From Ziziphus jujuba (taxonomy: Eukaryota > Streptophyta > Magnoliopsida > Rosales > Rhamnaceae), in the NCBI RefSeq assembly GCF_031755915.1, contig NC_083382.1:3968001-4032000 (forward strand): DNA of 64,000 bases, given 5' to 3'. Positions 10,927-20,268 of this stretch are shown here, piece after piece. Numbering within the stretch: the stretch's first letter is position 1; every line of letters begins with the position of its first letter. The notes under the pieces were generated by a model. The model searched no databases. It saw only the letters and a program-made list of their open reading frames with translations, and had not been told where the DNA came from. The position numbers were made by a program, and so were the translations under genes.

Positions 10927-11595
10927 TTCGCTCACACTTGAAGAGAGCTCGACCATGAGCGAGGAAGATAAAGAGCAATCAGCAACATCAGGGGGATGGT
11001 ATTCAAAAAGATCAGCAACGTTGAAGGTGTTGGAAATCTTTAGATGTGAAGGGAGCTCAAGTTGGTAGGCATTATCTCCAAGTTTCTTTATTATGCAACA
11101 AGGACCGATCTTTTTAGCATGGAGTTTGTTGTAGGCACCGACAGGAAACCTTTCTTTCCGAAGATGAACCATGACAAGATCACCAACTTCAAACGACTTA
11201 TGGCGACGATGGAGATCAGCTGTAGCCTTGTAACGAGCATTACTGGCATTCAGATTGTGTTGGACCCGGGTGTGAATATCTTGAATTCTATGGGCCAAAG
11301 TGTCAGTAGTTGTGTGAGGAGGGAAAGAGGTGGAGGCAAGGTCGACAATATGGTTGGGAGGTTTGGTATAGACAATAGCAAAGGGACTAAATCCTGTGGA
11401 ACGATTGACCATGCTGTTATAGGCAAATTCAGCTTGGGGCAAGTATGAGTCCCACTGTTTTGGAGAGTCACCAGCAAGGCTACGCAGCATGGAACCAAGA
11501 GTTCGATTCACAACCTCGGTTTGACAGTCTGTTTGAGGGTGATAAGCACTGCTAAACTGAAGCACTGTATCAAACTTATGCATAAAGTTTTCCAA
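10924..11595 (-). pseudogene. integrase C-terminal part, CRM-like element
   Basis: This 223-codon frame continues the integrase after a one-base deletion near 11580. It carries the third catalytic residue (Glu in [13 protein letters not shown], where most relatives have DGQTE), the helical region AYNSMVNRSTGFSPF, and the GPY/F-like module KKIGPCCIIKKLGDNAYQLEL. The protein ends with a Ser-rich tail immediately at the LTR. No chromodomain is recognisable. Confidence 0.85.
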
Positions 11596-12251
11596 AAATG
11601 GCTAAGGAACTTTACATCTCTGTCAGAGGTGATCGATTTCGGTATGCCATGAAGTCTCACAATTTCACGGAAGAACAGGTTGGCCACATACGAAGCGTCG
11701 ACAGCTTTCTTGCAAGGAAGAAAATGAGCCATCTTGGAGAACCGATCAACTACAACCAAAATGGACTCGACTTTGCGTTGTGAAAGTGGTAGACCAAGGA
11801 CAAAATCAAGTGAAATGTCCTCCCAAATATGATTTGGGACAGGCAGGGGTGTGTAGAGGCCTGTGTTTTGTTGTTGGCCTTTAGCGGTTTGACAAACAAC
11901 ACAATGTTTGACAAATTTGGTGACATCACGTTTGAGGTGAGGCCAAAAGTAGCGCTCTTCAAGTAAGGAAATTGTTTTGTCTCGTCCAGTATGAGCAGCC
12001 AAACCACCTCCATGAAGGTCTCTTATAAGCTGAAAACGAAGAGAAGTTCGAGGAATACATAGTTGTAGCCCTTTAAAGAGATGGCCATCATAAATATGAA
12101 AATTGACGGTTGCCTCATGCAAACGACATTTTTGCCAAATGTGTCCTAGGTCGGGATCATCGGGGTATTGGTCTTGGAGAGCATCGAATCCCACAACCTC
12201 GATTTGCAACTTATTTAAGAGGCACACCTTGCGACTGAGAGCATCTGCCAC
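11508..12251 (-). pseudogene. RNase H end and integrase N-terminal part, CRM-like element
   Basis: The frame starts at MADALSRK, the conserved end of the RNase H region. It contains the integrase HHCC zinc finger (His residues in [14 protein letters not shown], Cys pair CVVC) and catalytic Asp residues in [11 protein letters not shown] and ITSDRDVKF. After SHFWKTL the frame is lost by a one-base deletion and continues in the 11595-10924 frame. A stop codon at about 12306-12308 separates it from RNase H. Confidence 0.85.
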
Positions 12252-12305
12252 TCGATTGTGTTTCCCAGCTTTATGGTGGAATGTATACGGAAATTTTTGA
12301 AGAAA

Positions 12306-12665
12306 TTAGGACCATTGGATGTGCATCTTGTTGATGTGTTTTTGTGAGCTGAAATGTTGCAAAGCTTGGTGGTCACAATGAAGGACAAATTCCCGCTGAA
12401 TCAGGTAATGTTCCCAATGCTTGAAAGCTCTCACTATAGCATATAATTCTTGTTCGTAGGCCGACCACAATTGACGGGCAGGGCACAATTTTTCACTGAA
12501 AAACTCAATAGCACGCTGTTCTTGCATAAGGACAGCTCCAATGCCCTTTGAAGACGCGTTCGTTTCGACTTCGAAGATCTTGTCGAAATCAGGAAGTGCT
12601 AATACCGGAGCTTCAGTAAGATGTTTTTTCAGAATTTCGAAGCTTTGCTGCTGAGCAGGCCCCCA
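12306..12665 (-). pseudogene. RNase H domain, CRM-like element
   Basis: The translation contains EFFSEKLCPARQLWSAYEQE, LYAIVRAFKHWEHYL and VLHCDHQALQHF, typical of gypsy RNase H. The expected first catalytic Asp in the E-T-D-A-S motif is Asn here (VETNASSKG, near 12555-12575). In-frame TAA codons bound the segment on both sides, at about 12666 and 12306. Confidence 0.85.
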
Positions 12666-13886
12666 TTAGAATTTTCCTTTCTTGAGGTAGTCTGTTAGTG
12701 GACCTGCAATAGAACTGAAGCTGAGAACAAAACGCCTATAGAACGTTGCGAGTCCATGGAAGCTGCGAACTTCAGTGACTGTTGAGGGTGTTTTCCAATC
12801 ACGGATTGCAGCTACCTTTGAGGGGTCGGCCTTGATTCCATGCTTGCCCACAATAAACCCGAGGAAAAGAAGCTCTGGGGTCATGAATACACATTTCTTG
12901 AGGTTAAGATACAAATGGTTTTCCTTGAGTATCACGAAAACCCGCTGCACATGCTCAATGTGGGCTTCGGTTGAGTGCCTGTACACAAGAATATCGTCGA
13001 AATATACCACCACACAGATGCCAATGAGAGGTTGTAGAACTTGGTTCATCAAACACATGAAGGTACTCGGTGCATTGCATAACACGAAGGGCATGACCTG
13101 CCACTCGTAGAGACCCGAAGGAGTTTTGAAGGCGGTCTTCCATTCATCTCCAGGCCTTATCCGAATTTGATGGTAGCCGCTGCGAAGATCCAACTTAGAG
13201 AACACTTGAGCCCCACTTAATTTGTCTAACATGTCTTCCAACCGGGGAATGGGAAACCGATATTTGGTAGTTATTTTGTTGATAGCACGGCTGTGAATAC
13301 ACATTCTCCATTCACCATTCTTTTTGGGGACTAGAAGAGCTGGTACTGCACAAGGACTTAGGCTTTCTCGGATAAGGTTCTTCTTCAACAAGTCCTTAAC
13401 CATCTGCTGTAGGATTTGAACTTCTTTTGGTGGCATTCGGTAGTGAGGAAGATTAGGAAGTCTGGCCCCGGGTAGCAAGTCAATAGCATGTTGGATGTTT
13501 CTCATGGGTGGTAGAGAATCCGAAAGTTCACTTGGACATATTTCAGCAAATTCTTGAAGAAGTTGTTGAATGGGTTGTGGAAACTGAGAATCTGCAGGGG
13601 CTTGAATTGAAGCTACAATACCAAAACAAATCTGTGAGTGTTTAGCTTGAAGTTCAAAATGTTTTCCCGAGGTTGTTAAAAGTATAGGACCCTTTCCCGA
13701 AAGTTGTTCTGGTGGTACTCCAGATGTGGGCAGTAAAGTAGGATCATTTTGGGGCTTGGAAGGGAGTAGGACAATTTTCTTCCCATTCCATTGAAACGAA
13801 TGTGTGTTTTGTCGACCATCATGCAATACGGAGCTGTCAAACTGCCAAGGTCGGCCTAAGAGAATGTGACATGCGTCCATCTCCAC
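12666..13886 (-). pseudogene. protease end and reverse transcriptase, CRM-like element
   Basis: This 406-codon frame begins in the protease tail (CHILLGRPWQFD) and covers the reverse transcriptase. Motifs are ALLVPKKNGEWRMCIHSRAI (His where relatives have Asp), FSKLDLRSGYHQIRI, and the catalytic box VVYFDDILVY near 12990-13020, followed by CVFMTPELLFLGFIV and the thumb. It ends at a TAA directly after DYLKKGKF; the homologous protein continues in the same frame, so this is a nonsense mutation. Confidence 0.9.
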
Positions 13887-13956
13887 AACATCATAAACAA
13901 CCTCATCGGCATAATGTTTTCCTATACTGAAATGAACTTTACACAGCTCAGTGACC

Positions 13957-15489
13957 TTAGTTTCGATACCTTTTTTTAATCCAACCCACCTTGTAAGGAT
14001 TCGAGTGACTCATAGTAGGAAGCTTCAAGGCTTTAACCAAGGACTTGGACACTATGTTCTCGCTGCTCCCGCTGTCTATAATCACCTCACACACCTTCTT
14101 GTTGATAGTACATTTAGTTTTGAAGATTGAATGTCGTTGAGGCTCCATGGGGTGTTTAGGAGAGAACAATAGCTTCTGGATGATGCAAATGACTGGTTCT
14201 CCTTGGTCTTCATCCACCAACTCAGTTTCATCCCCCACGGTGGCAAACTCTTCTCCCGAATCGTCTTGAGTTTCCACTATATTAACCTGTTTACGCAGTG
14301 GACATTCATTAGATTTGTGGCTCTGCTGGCCACACTTGAAGCACTTGAGTGGAAAGTTTTGGGCATAAGGATTTGAAGGCCTGTTGGGTTGATTTTGGGG
14401 TTTACTGATATTTTTCATGGAATTATCAGCAAGGGTGGCCTTTTGGTAAGGTGCTTGTGGTGATAGGGATTTAACTTTTGGTGGGTACAATTCACTCATG
14501 GGTTTCCATTTAGTTGGTGTCTTAGTTATATGCCTCTCAATTTGCTTTTCAATCTTGAAAGCTAAATTGACAGCTTCACTAAGATTCCACACAGGACTAA
14601 GCTCTATTCTTTCTTGAATTGGAGTAAGTAACCCAGCCACATATCTAGCAAATAGTTGGCCTTCATTTTCATTCAAGTTCACCCGAGCACTCAGTCTATA
14701 AAATTCTTCAGTATACTCACTAATAGAATGGTTACCTTGGTGGCAATGGTGATATTGCTGGTAAAGGATTTGCTCAAAATCAACAGGGAGAAATCTGGCT
14801 CGTAACATTCGGCGTAATCGTGACCAAGATTGTATCGGACCTTTTCCTTGTTTTCGTCTATTACTCAGAACCTGTTCCCACCATGGCGAGGCTCTCCCAC
14901 GGAATTTGTAAGCCACCAAACGAACCTGTTTATCCTCCGGTATGGACATATACTCAAAGAAAGACTCAACAGTTTGTACCCAATCAAGAAAATCCTCAAT
15001 ATTCAGAGACCCATCAAAATTTGGAATATCAACTTTAATTCGGTAGTCTGAAGGTTGGTGGTCTCGAGCATACCTGTTAGGAGCAGCTTGAGGGGCTCGA
15101 TTCATGGCCATTGTCTCCATCTCATCTTCCGAGTCCGAGTCGATTGAGAGTGGAATACGTTGCTGAACATCAAGAAATTGACGGTGTTGAGTTCTGGGAA
15201 TTCGAGGAGGAGGCGAGTCTTGGAGGTTTGGATCTGCTGGATGTGCCAATGGAATGGGCGTCTGTGGCATTTGTGTTGCTGTAGATCGGTCGCCGGAGTG
15301 CTCTGAGAGGTGAGAACCAGCAGCTCCAGATTTCAACGTAAGACCAGAATGTATTGCGGCACAAAGTTGCCGAATCTCATTAGAAAGGGTGTCGAATTTC
15401 TGATCTAATTTAGCAACAGCAGATAAAAGCATTTTCGAGCTTGGGTCCTCGCAGGAATTTTGTTGAGAGTTTTCACCGGAACTAGCCAT
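13957..15489 (-). CDS. Gag and protease start, CRM-like element
   Basis: 510 codons from MASSGENSQQ to a frameshift stop. Residues 1-45 form a helical N-terminus. Residues about 145-310 are the retrotransposon gag domain (WWEQVLSNRRKQGKGPIQSW, ISEYTEEFYRLSARVNL). A CCHC zinc knuckle, CFKCGQQSHKSNEC, lies at about residues 385-400, and the protease active site VIIDSGSSENIVSKSLV at about 470-487. The frame ends because an A run near 13967-13974 has one extra base; without it the reading continues into the protease end and reverse transcriptase. Capsid function may be intact, but the polyprotein cannot be made in one piece. Confidence 0.88.
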   Translation of the reverse strand: MASSGENSQQNSCEDPSSKMLLSAVAKLDQKFDTLSNEIRQLCAAIHSGLTLKSGAAGSHLSEHSGDRSTATQMPQTPIPLAHPADPNLQDSPPPRIPRTQHRQFLDVQQRIPLSIDSDSEDEMETMAMNRAPQAAPNRYARDHQPSDYRIKVDIPNFDGSLNIEDFLDWVQTVESFFEYMSIPEDKQVRLVAYKFRGRASPWWEQVLSNRRKQGKGPIQSWSRLRRMLRARFLPVDFEQILYQQYHHCHQGNHSISEYTEEFYRLSARVNLNENEGQLFARYVAGLLTPIQERIELSPVWNLSEAVNLAFKIEKQIERHITKTPTKWKPMSELYPPKVKSLSPQAPYQKATLADNSMKNISKPQNQPNRPSNPYAQNFPLKCFKCGQQSHKSNECPLRKQVNIVETQDDSGEEFATVGDETELVDEDQGEPVICIIQKLLFSPKHPMEPQRHSIFKTKCTINKKVCEVIIDSGSSENIVSKSLVKALKLPTMSHSNPYKVGWIKKRYRN

Positions 15490-15513
15490 GGAAATTTCAG
15501 AGAGGATAACCTT

Positions 15514-15528
15514 GCTCTGATACCAATT
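15514..15528 (-). promoter_or_regulatory. primer-binding site, CRM-like element
   Basis: The minus strand reads TGGTATCAGAGCAAGG three bases after the 5' LTR, the complement of the 3' end of plant initiator tRNA-Met. It fixes the orientation of the element. Confidence 0.9.
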
Positions 15529-15894
15529 TGATGTAGAAAATCCTAGAAAGAATTACCAAGGAGTAGATCTCAGGCTCTCATTCCTGTCCAGATCTAACTC
15601 TGGTCCAATTCCACCCCAGTCATGGAGAATGAGAGAAAACAAACACTTTCAATATATTTCAAAAATAAGAATTCTGTCCTTTACATTTTTTTGTAGGCTA
15701 ACTTTTATATCTCTCTTTTGTCACCACGCAGGGTGAAGGATAAAAGGCATAAAGCAACCTCAGCAGATAAAGTAACAAAAACAAAGCCATATCAGCAAGG
15801 AAAAGTAAAAGGAAATAAAACGCTGCGTTTAGATAGAAAACAACAAGAGTTATACAGGAAGTATATAAGGAGCAAATATATTACAGCTGCATCA
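15529..15894 (-). repeat. 5' LTR of CRM-like element
   Basis: 366 bases, pair of 10561-10926, followed by the right target duplication gaaaa. A TATATAA-like segment lies near 15861-15870 on the plus strand. Confidence 0.93.
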
Positions 15895-15899
15895 GAAAA

Positions 15900-16426
15900 T
15901 ATTGAGATTTTTATGTTTAAAATGATACTAACACGTCAAGATACTATTTTACGATTTTGATGACAAATAAGAAAGTAGATGAAAAGTTTGACCTTATGAC
16001 TTGTATGATGAGCCACGCTGCTCTCAACTTTTGTAACAATGAAGTAAAATAGATGTAGGTGGAAATTATATGTTAGAAGAGGGAAAATAAAAAATAAAAA
16101 ATAAAAACTGAGAATTTGACCTTATAATATGTTATGCATCATGGAAAAAGATTAATTTCACAATTATAAAAATTTGGCATATGCGAAGGTAAGACCATGT
16201 GTTAGACAAATCGGATGAGTGAAGATCTTACAATATGTTATGCATCATGGAAAAAGATAAATTTCACAATTATAAAAATTTGGCATGTGCGCAGTGAAGA
16301 TCTAGACCATGTGTTACACACACAAAAATAAATAAAAAATAAAAAACAAGAAGCATAAGCGGAGTGAATATCATGTGTTACACAAGTCGGACCTTTAGAT
16401 AACTTGTTGTGCATCACACATTTCAG
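15900..16426. repeat. intergenic with a diverged direct repeat of about 100 bp
   Basis: The phrase aatatgttatgcatcatgg followed by caattataaaaatttggcat occurs near 16126 and again near 16230, so a unit of roughly 100 bases is duplicated. Related words (catgtgttacaca, agtcggacc) recur up to 16395. No gene is seen. Confidence 0.6.
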
Positions 16427-16500
16427 TGTCTGAGCCCGGGTTTGAATCGGGGACCTCTAGTGTGTGAGACTAGCGTGATAACCAGCTACACCACCCAGAC
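16427..16500 (-). tRNA. tRNA-Val(CAC), possibly degenerate
   Basis: On the minus strand 74 bases fold as a tRNA. The acceptor stem pairs GTCTGGG with CTCAGAC (one G-T pair), with discriminator A. The A box reads TGGTGTAGCTGG. The anticodon stem CTAGT/ACTAG encloses CTCACAC with anticodon CAC. The T arm reads CCCGA TTCAAAC CCGGG, so the conserved G53-C61 pair is A-C and the B box is GATTCAAACC instead of GGTTCGAACC. There is no intron. The nearest T run downstream is roughly 75 bases away, not directly after the gene. It may be a weak or dead tRNA gene or the head of a tRNA-derived SINE. Confidence 0.75.
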
Positions 16501-17441
16501 ATGTGTGAAAAATTTCGACCTTATCATTCTTGGCATTGATTATCTTACTTTAATGGGAGACTATATCGATATTTCTTTACACGATGTTGTCATAAAAAAT
16601 AAAAATTCTATATTTCTAACATCTATGTGTGCATGTTTTTAAATTGAGATTAATTAAACTAAAAACTCTTGTACAAATGGACACACTCGAGTTATTCTTA
16701 ATTTATTGTATGCTCAAAATTTTGTACAAATGACTTTGTAGAACAAAACGTTTGTCAAGGATGAATTTTGAGCAATTATCCAAAAAAAATAAACAAATAA
16801 AAGAAAAAGCATAAATTTGAGTAGAGTAATTGAAGAGACCAATTTATTTGGCTAAGTTGTTTGACTACAAATTGATGCCATAAAATATATATATATATAT
16901 ATTATTGTTATTATTATATTATTTAAAAAATTAATGTTTTTCATTTCCGATAATCTCAAAAATATAGATAGGCAATGCAAATACTTTTGGTTAAGGATAA
17001 ACATGGGAAGTTTTATATTAGGATCACAATGTTAGTCTAGTTTAAAAGAGTTTTAACTTGTTGTTATATATGAAATGTCTTAATATACTTATTACTTATT
17101 GACTATATACTTAATTAAATAAATAATTAATGCTTTATTAATAAGAATAAATTCCTAAAAATTTTAATTTTTATATAGGCTTCCAATTATTTAAATTTAT
17201 ATGAAAAAGTAAACCATTCTATTAGATTAATAAGTAATTATTATATTTTACATATATATATATATATATATATCTGTTATTGTAGAAAAAATTATCTATC
17301 ATGGTAAACGATAGCCGTTTATAGTAATTAAATCTGTACAATTTGACAACTGGCACTGGATTATACTCTTTCTTATGGTAGAGACTTCCTCCACAATAGC
17401 ATTTTCTTCTTTTCTTTTCTTTTTTTTTTTTTTTGGGTAAT

Positions 17442-17472
<31 letters not shown>

Positions 17473-17616
17473 GTACATGAGTTGTTTTCACGATTTGAAT
17501 GACTACCATGATTACAAGAAATGTTATACAACTTAGCATAATCAATATAAGAAGTGAAAAATAATTTGTCTTTAAGGAATAGACTCCAAATTATAAAAAG
17601 CTAATTAATTAATTAA
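16501..17616. other. intergenic, AT-rich
   Basis: No gene is seen. TA microsatellites lie near 16884-16902, 17249-17273 and 17449-17472. The open frame 17222-17545 on the minus strand is only low-complexity translation of these. Confidence 0.5.
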
Positions 17617-17944
17617 TTAAGGCAAGTAGCAATCAGGCAAGCGAATGCCACAGTTGGCAAAAAACCCTTCTAGCATTTTGAGAGGGCATGGAACGCCCAA
17701 GGTTTGGATCCTTAGAGAACTCACAATAGCATTGTCTTTGCTCTCTCACATTCCGGCAGCAATTGGTTGACGGTGACGTCCATGTTGTGATTGCCGTTAT
17801 GCAGGGTTCCATATTCAGTAGGCTGCCAATATGATCATCTGCCGCCTCCGGTGCCACATGATAATGTGTGCTAGAAAATATTATCAATGTTGTCGCAGCT
17901 ACCAAACACAATCTAACACAGCACATTATTGTATTCTTCTTCAT
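17617..17944 (-). pseudogene. type 2 non-specific lipid-transfer protein, broken
   Basis: The start is taken at MKKNTIMCC (17944), which begins a signal peptide with a hydrophobic core (LCLVAATTLIIF); an upstream Met in the same frame would spoil it. The mature part has the nsLTP2 spacing: Cys, 13 residues, CC, 8 residues, C-Y-C, then KDPNLGRSMPSQNARRVF, a family signature. Two lesions are visible. The first expected Cys, eight residues before MEPC, is Gly (GGC for TGC). A T6 run near 17657-17662 shifts the frame so the protein ends in CQLWHSLA at 17633. Reading with one T fewer restores A-N-C, six residues and the eighth Cys, ending at 17617. Such proteins are secreted lipid carriers of the cell wall; this copy probably makes none. 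Confidence 0.8.
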
Positions 17945-18018
17945 CTCCACTAATGATATTGAGAGGCAGAGAAGACATAGATTAGGAGGATAGTTGGGCA
18001 GGAATTCCTGACTGAGCA

Positions 18019-18026
18019 TTTATATA
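18019..18026 (-). promoter_or_regulatory. TATA box of the lipid-transfer pseudogene
   Basis: TATATAAA on the minus strand 75 bases upstream of the chosen ATG, a good distance. It supports the start at 17944 over the upstream in-frame Met. Confidence 0.55.
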
Positions 18027-18029
18027 GAC

Positions 18030-18697
18030 AGAGAGTTCATTGATAAACACTAGGGAGGCCATGGAAATTCTTTGTGACCCATCCAAATTAACGATAATAT
18101 ATATTTTTGCCTCTTCACTAGTGTGAAAAGGAGCTCCTAGCTAGCTCTGCTTGATACTGACATGTCAATTATCATTGGTTTATTTGTTTGTTTGTCTGTT
18201 TCGACCTTTTGATTCGCTTAAAACTTTATGATCAATGCAATTAATTAATATCACCCATTTCAACGTTATTAGTATTTATTGGATGCCTTAAACTGATAAG
18301 TTTTTAGCTGTGACTTCGATATATATATATATATATATATTTGGGTTTTTGCAATTGTGATTGTGAGAGAGCAGATACCATACTTTTAAATCTTTTTTTA
18401 TGTATTATAATTTATATGATATACAATTTATTAATCATATATTTCTTGAATGATCAAAGCCATTTAATTATCTGCTCAAATGAGAGAAGAATTCAACGAC
18501 TTTTATTATTTGCTTGGTGGACCTTAATGAATAATAAAATAGGAAAAGAAAAAAAGAAAATAAAAGATTGACAAGTATTATTATAAAGACAAAAAAGTAT
18601 ATTATTATTATTATTATTTTTGTAAATATAACTCTACAACAGAATCGAAAATAAAACTTAACTTATTAACTCAGTTGTTCCAATTATGAAATTAATA
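18030..18697. other. intergenic, AT-rich
   Basis: No gene is seen. There is a TA microsatellite near 18320-18340 and an ATT microsatellite near 18600-18618. Confidence 0.5.
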
Positions 18698-18705
18698 TAT
18701 CACAC

Positions 18706-19621
18706 CCACCGACGGACCTATATTTTCCATTGTTGTGGCCCCTCGACCCGCCGCCCCACCACACCGGGCGCCGGCGCAACCCCCCCCCCCCAAAAAAAAA
18801 AAAAACAAAATCCATGTTTGCATTTTTAATCTTGCTAATTCCCCCACAACCAAGCCTGCTAACTGCTTTTGAATTTTTAATATCATTCTTTTTTTTTTTT
18901 AATAATTTGTTTCATTTATCGTTTTTTTCTAGGAATTTGTTTCATTTATCTAAACCATCGTTTTTGCATATATTTCTAGTATTTTTATTATTTATCTACT
19001 TTTTTATTTTTAATATCTCATTTATCTAAAATTATATTTGTAATAGTCATTGCCATTTTTTTTTAAGTTATATCATGCTTCATATGTTAACAAAAAATTA
19101 TATCACGCTTATTTAATTATTATTATTAGTTATAGTTGAAACTAGAAAAATAAATTTATAATTGACACTAGAAATATACGTCTGAAAAATATAATATTTA
19201 TTTAATTATTTTTTGATTTACTGCACATAGAAATTTATGAAAACTTTTGGTTATAATGAAAATTTCTTTCATTATTTTTTTAATTATTTTTGTGGTTAAT
19301 CTTATAAATTTAAAATAAATTTAAAATATATATTAAATTTGGAACAATGATGAAGAAGCACTTGTAAATAAAATATTCATTTCATCATCGTTAGAGGCTA
19401 ATGTTTTAAAAAGGTTTTGTTAGCCTTGCAATCCGTTTACGTTATTTTCGTTTCAAAGAACAAATTTGTTTTAGTAAATTTTCTAGTTAGTTAGACCATG
19501 TATAGCTAAACTTGTTGCATTTTTATCTATATTATTATTCCTTCAAAATACAATTGGAAAACATTTGATAATTAATTTTGTAATGGTGTCCCCTCTAAAA
19601 TAAATTTATGGGTCTGTCACT
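18706..19621. mobile_element. hAT-like non-autonomous element
   Basis: A 916-base segment is flanked by the perfect 8-bp direct repeat tatcacac (18698-18705 and 19622-19629), the target length of hAT transposons. The ends are imperfect inverted repeats: the left end contains GACGGACCTATA and the right end, reverse-complemented, starts AGTGACAGACCCATA. Both resemble the CAGTGGCGGACC ends of plant hAT elements and both are followed by a short C-rich segment (ggcccctcg at left, ccccctc type at right). The interior is AT-rich with no transposase. Confidence 0.65.
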
Positions 19622-19629
19622 TATCACAC

Positions 19630-20268
19630 CAATATGATTTGTATTAACTAAACTATATATAGTATCTGAATTAATTATAAATTAAGTCAGTAGAAATGGA
19701 TATATGGATCAATATCAAAACATGTAAAAGCATTTTCAAAGGGCTCTTTATCTATTATAGATTCGTTATTTTGAAGAGTCAATTTCTAAAAACAAACTCC
19801 AACCCATTCTGTATTTTGACTTTTTAAAATATAGAGTGGATTTGGCTCTCTAAATTTGGAGAGTCAAAAACACTCTTTATATTAATATTATTTAATGTTT
19901 ATCAAATTCCAAAACCACTATATTATATTAATATATTTTAATTACTATTTATTGTTAAAAAACAAAAAACAAAAAGGAAGAAAATACACATAAAAATAAA
20001 TGTTCATTGAAAAAATAAAAATAAAAAATGTGATACAAAGAATATTGTTGAAAAAGTTTTAAAAGTTCCACTCTTTATGTTCAAAAATATTCTTTATTAT
20101 ATGAAAAATACTCTTTATTTTTGAAGAGTTATTTGGGGATGCTCAAGTGGTTAATTGATTAGTATGAACTCTTCCATACTAGTGAGGAGGCAAGTATTAT
20201 TCCCTATCAAAATAAAAAGACATTTTGTAATGCTTAGGATCCACTTTTTAATTTGTTATGGATATCAG
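19630..20268. other. intergenic with possible MITE
   Basis: No gene is seen. From about 19730 (gcattttcaaagggctctt) to about 20143 (RC gcatccccaaataactctt) the ends form a 19-base imperfect inverted repeat, and the interior repeats ctcttta and gaagagt words, suggesting a decayed MITE. No target duplication could be assigned. Confidence 0.35.

Larger units (their letters stand above)
10561..15894 (-). mobile_element. CRM-like Ty3/gypsy chromovirus, complete but disabled
   Basis: A 5334-base LTR retrotransposon on the minus strand. The 366-base LTRs start TGATG and end TCA and are flanked by the target duplication gaaaa (10556-10560 and 15895-15899). A primer-binding site for initiator tRNA-Met follows the 5' LTR. 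Gag, protease, reverse transcriptase, RNase H and integrase occur in gypsy order in what was a single frame. Gag resembles the CRM clade (DYRIKVDIPNFDGSLNIEDF, FEYMSIPEDKQVRLVAYKF, ARFLPVDFEQILYQQY), the integrase end has a GPY/F-type module (KKIGPCCIIKKL), and no chromodomain is visible. The coding region ends exactly at the 3' LTR. About ten differences between the LTRs (roughly 97% identity by eye) suggest an insertion of the order of a million years ago at a commonly used plant rate. Confidence 0.92.
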
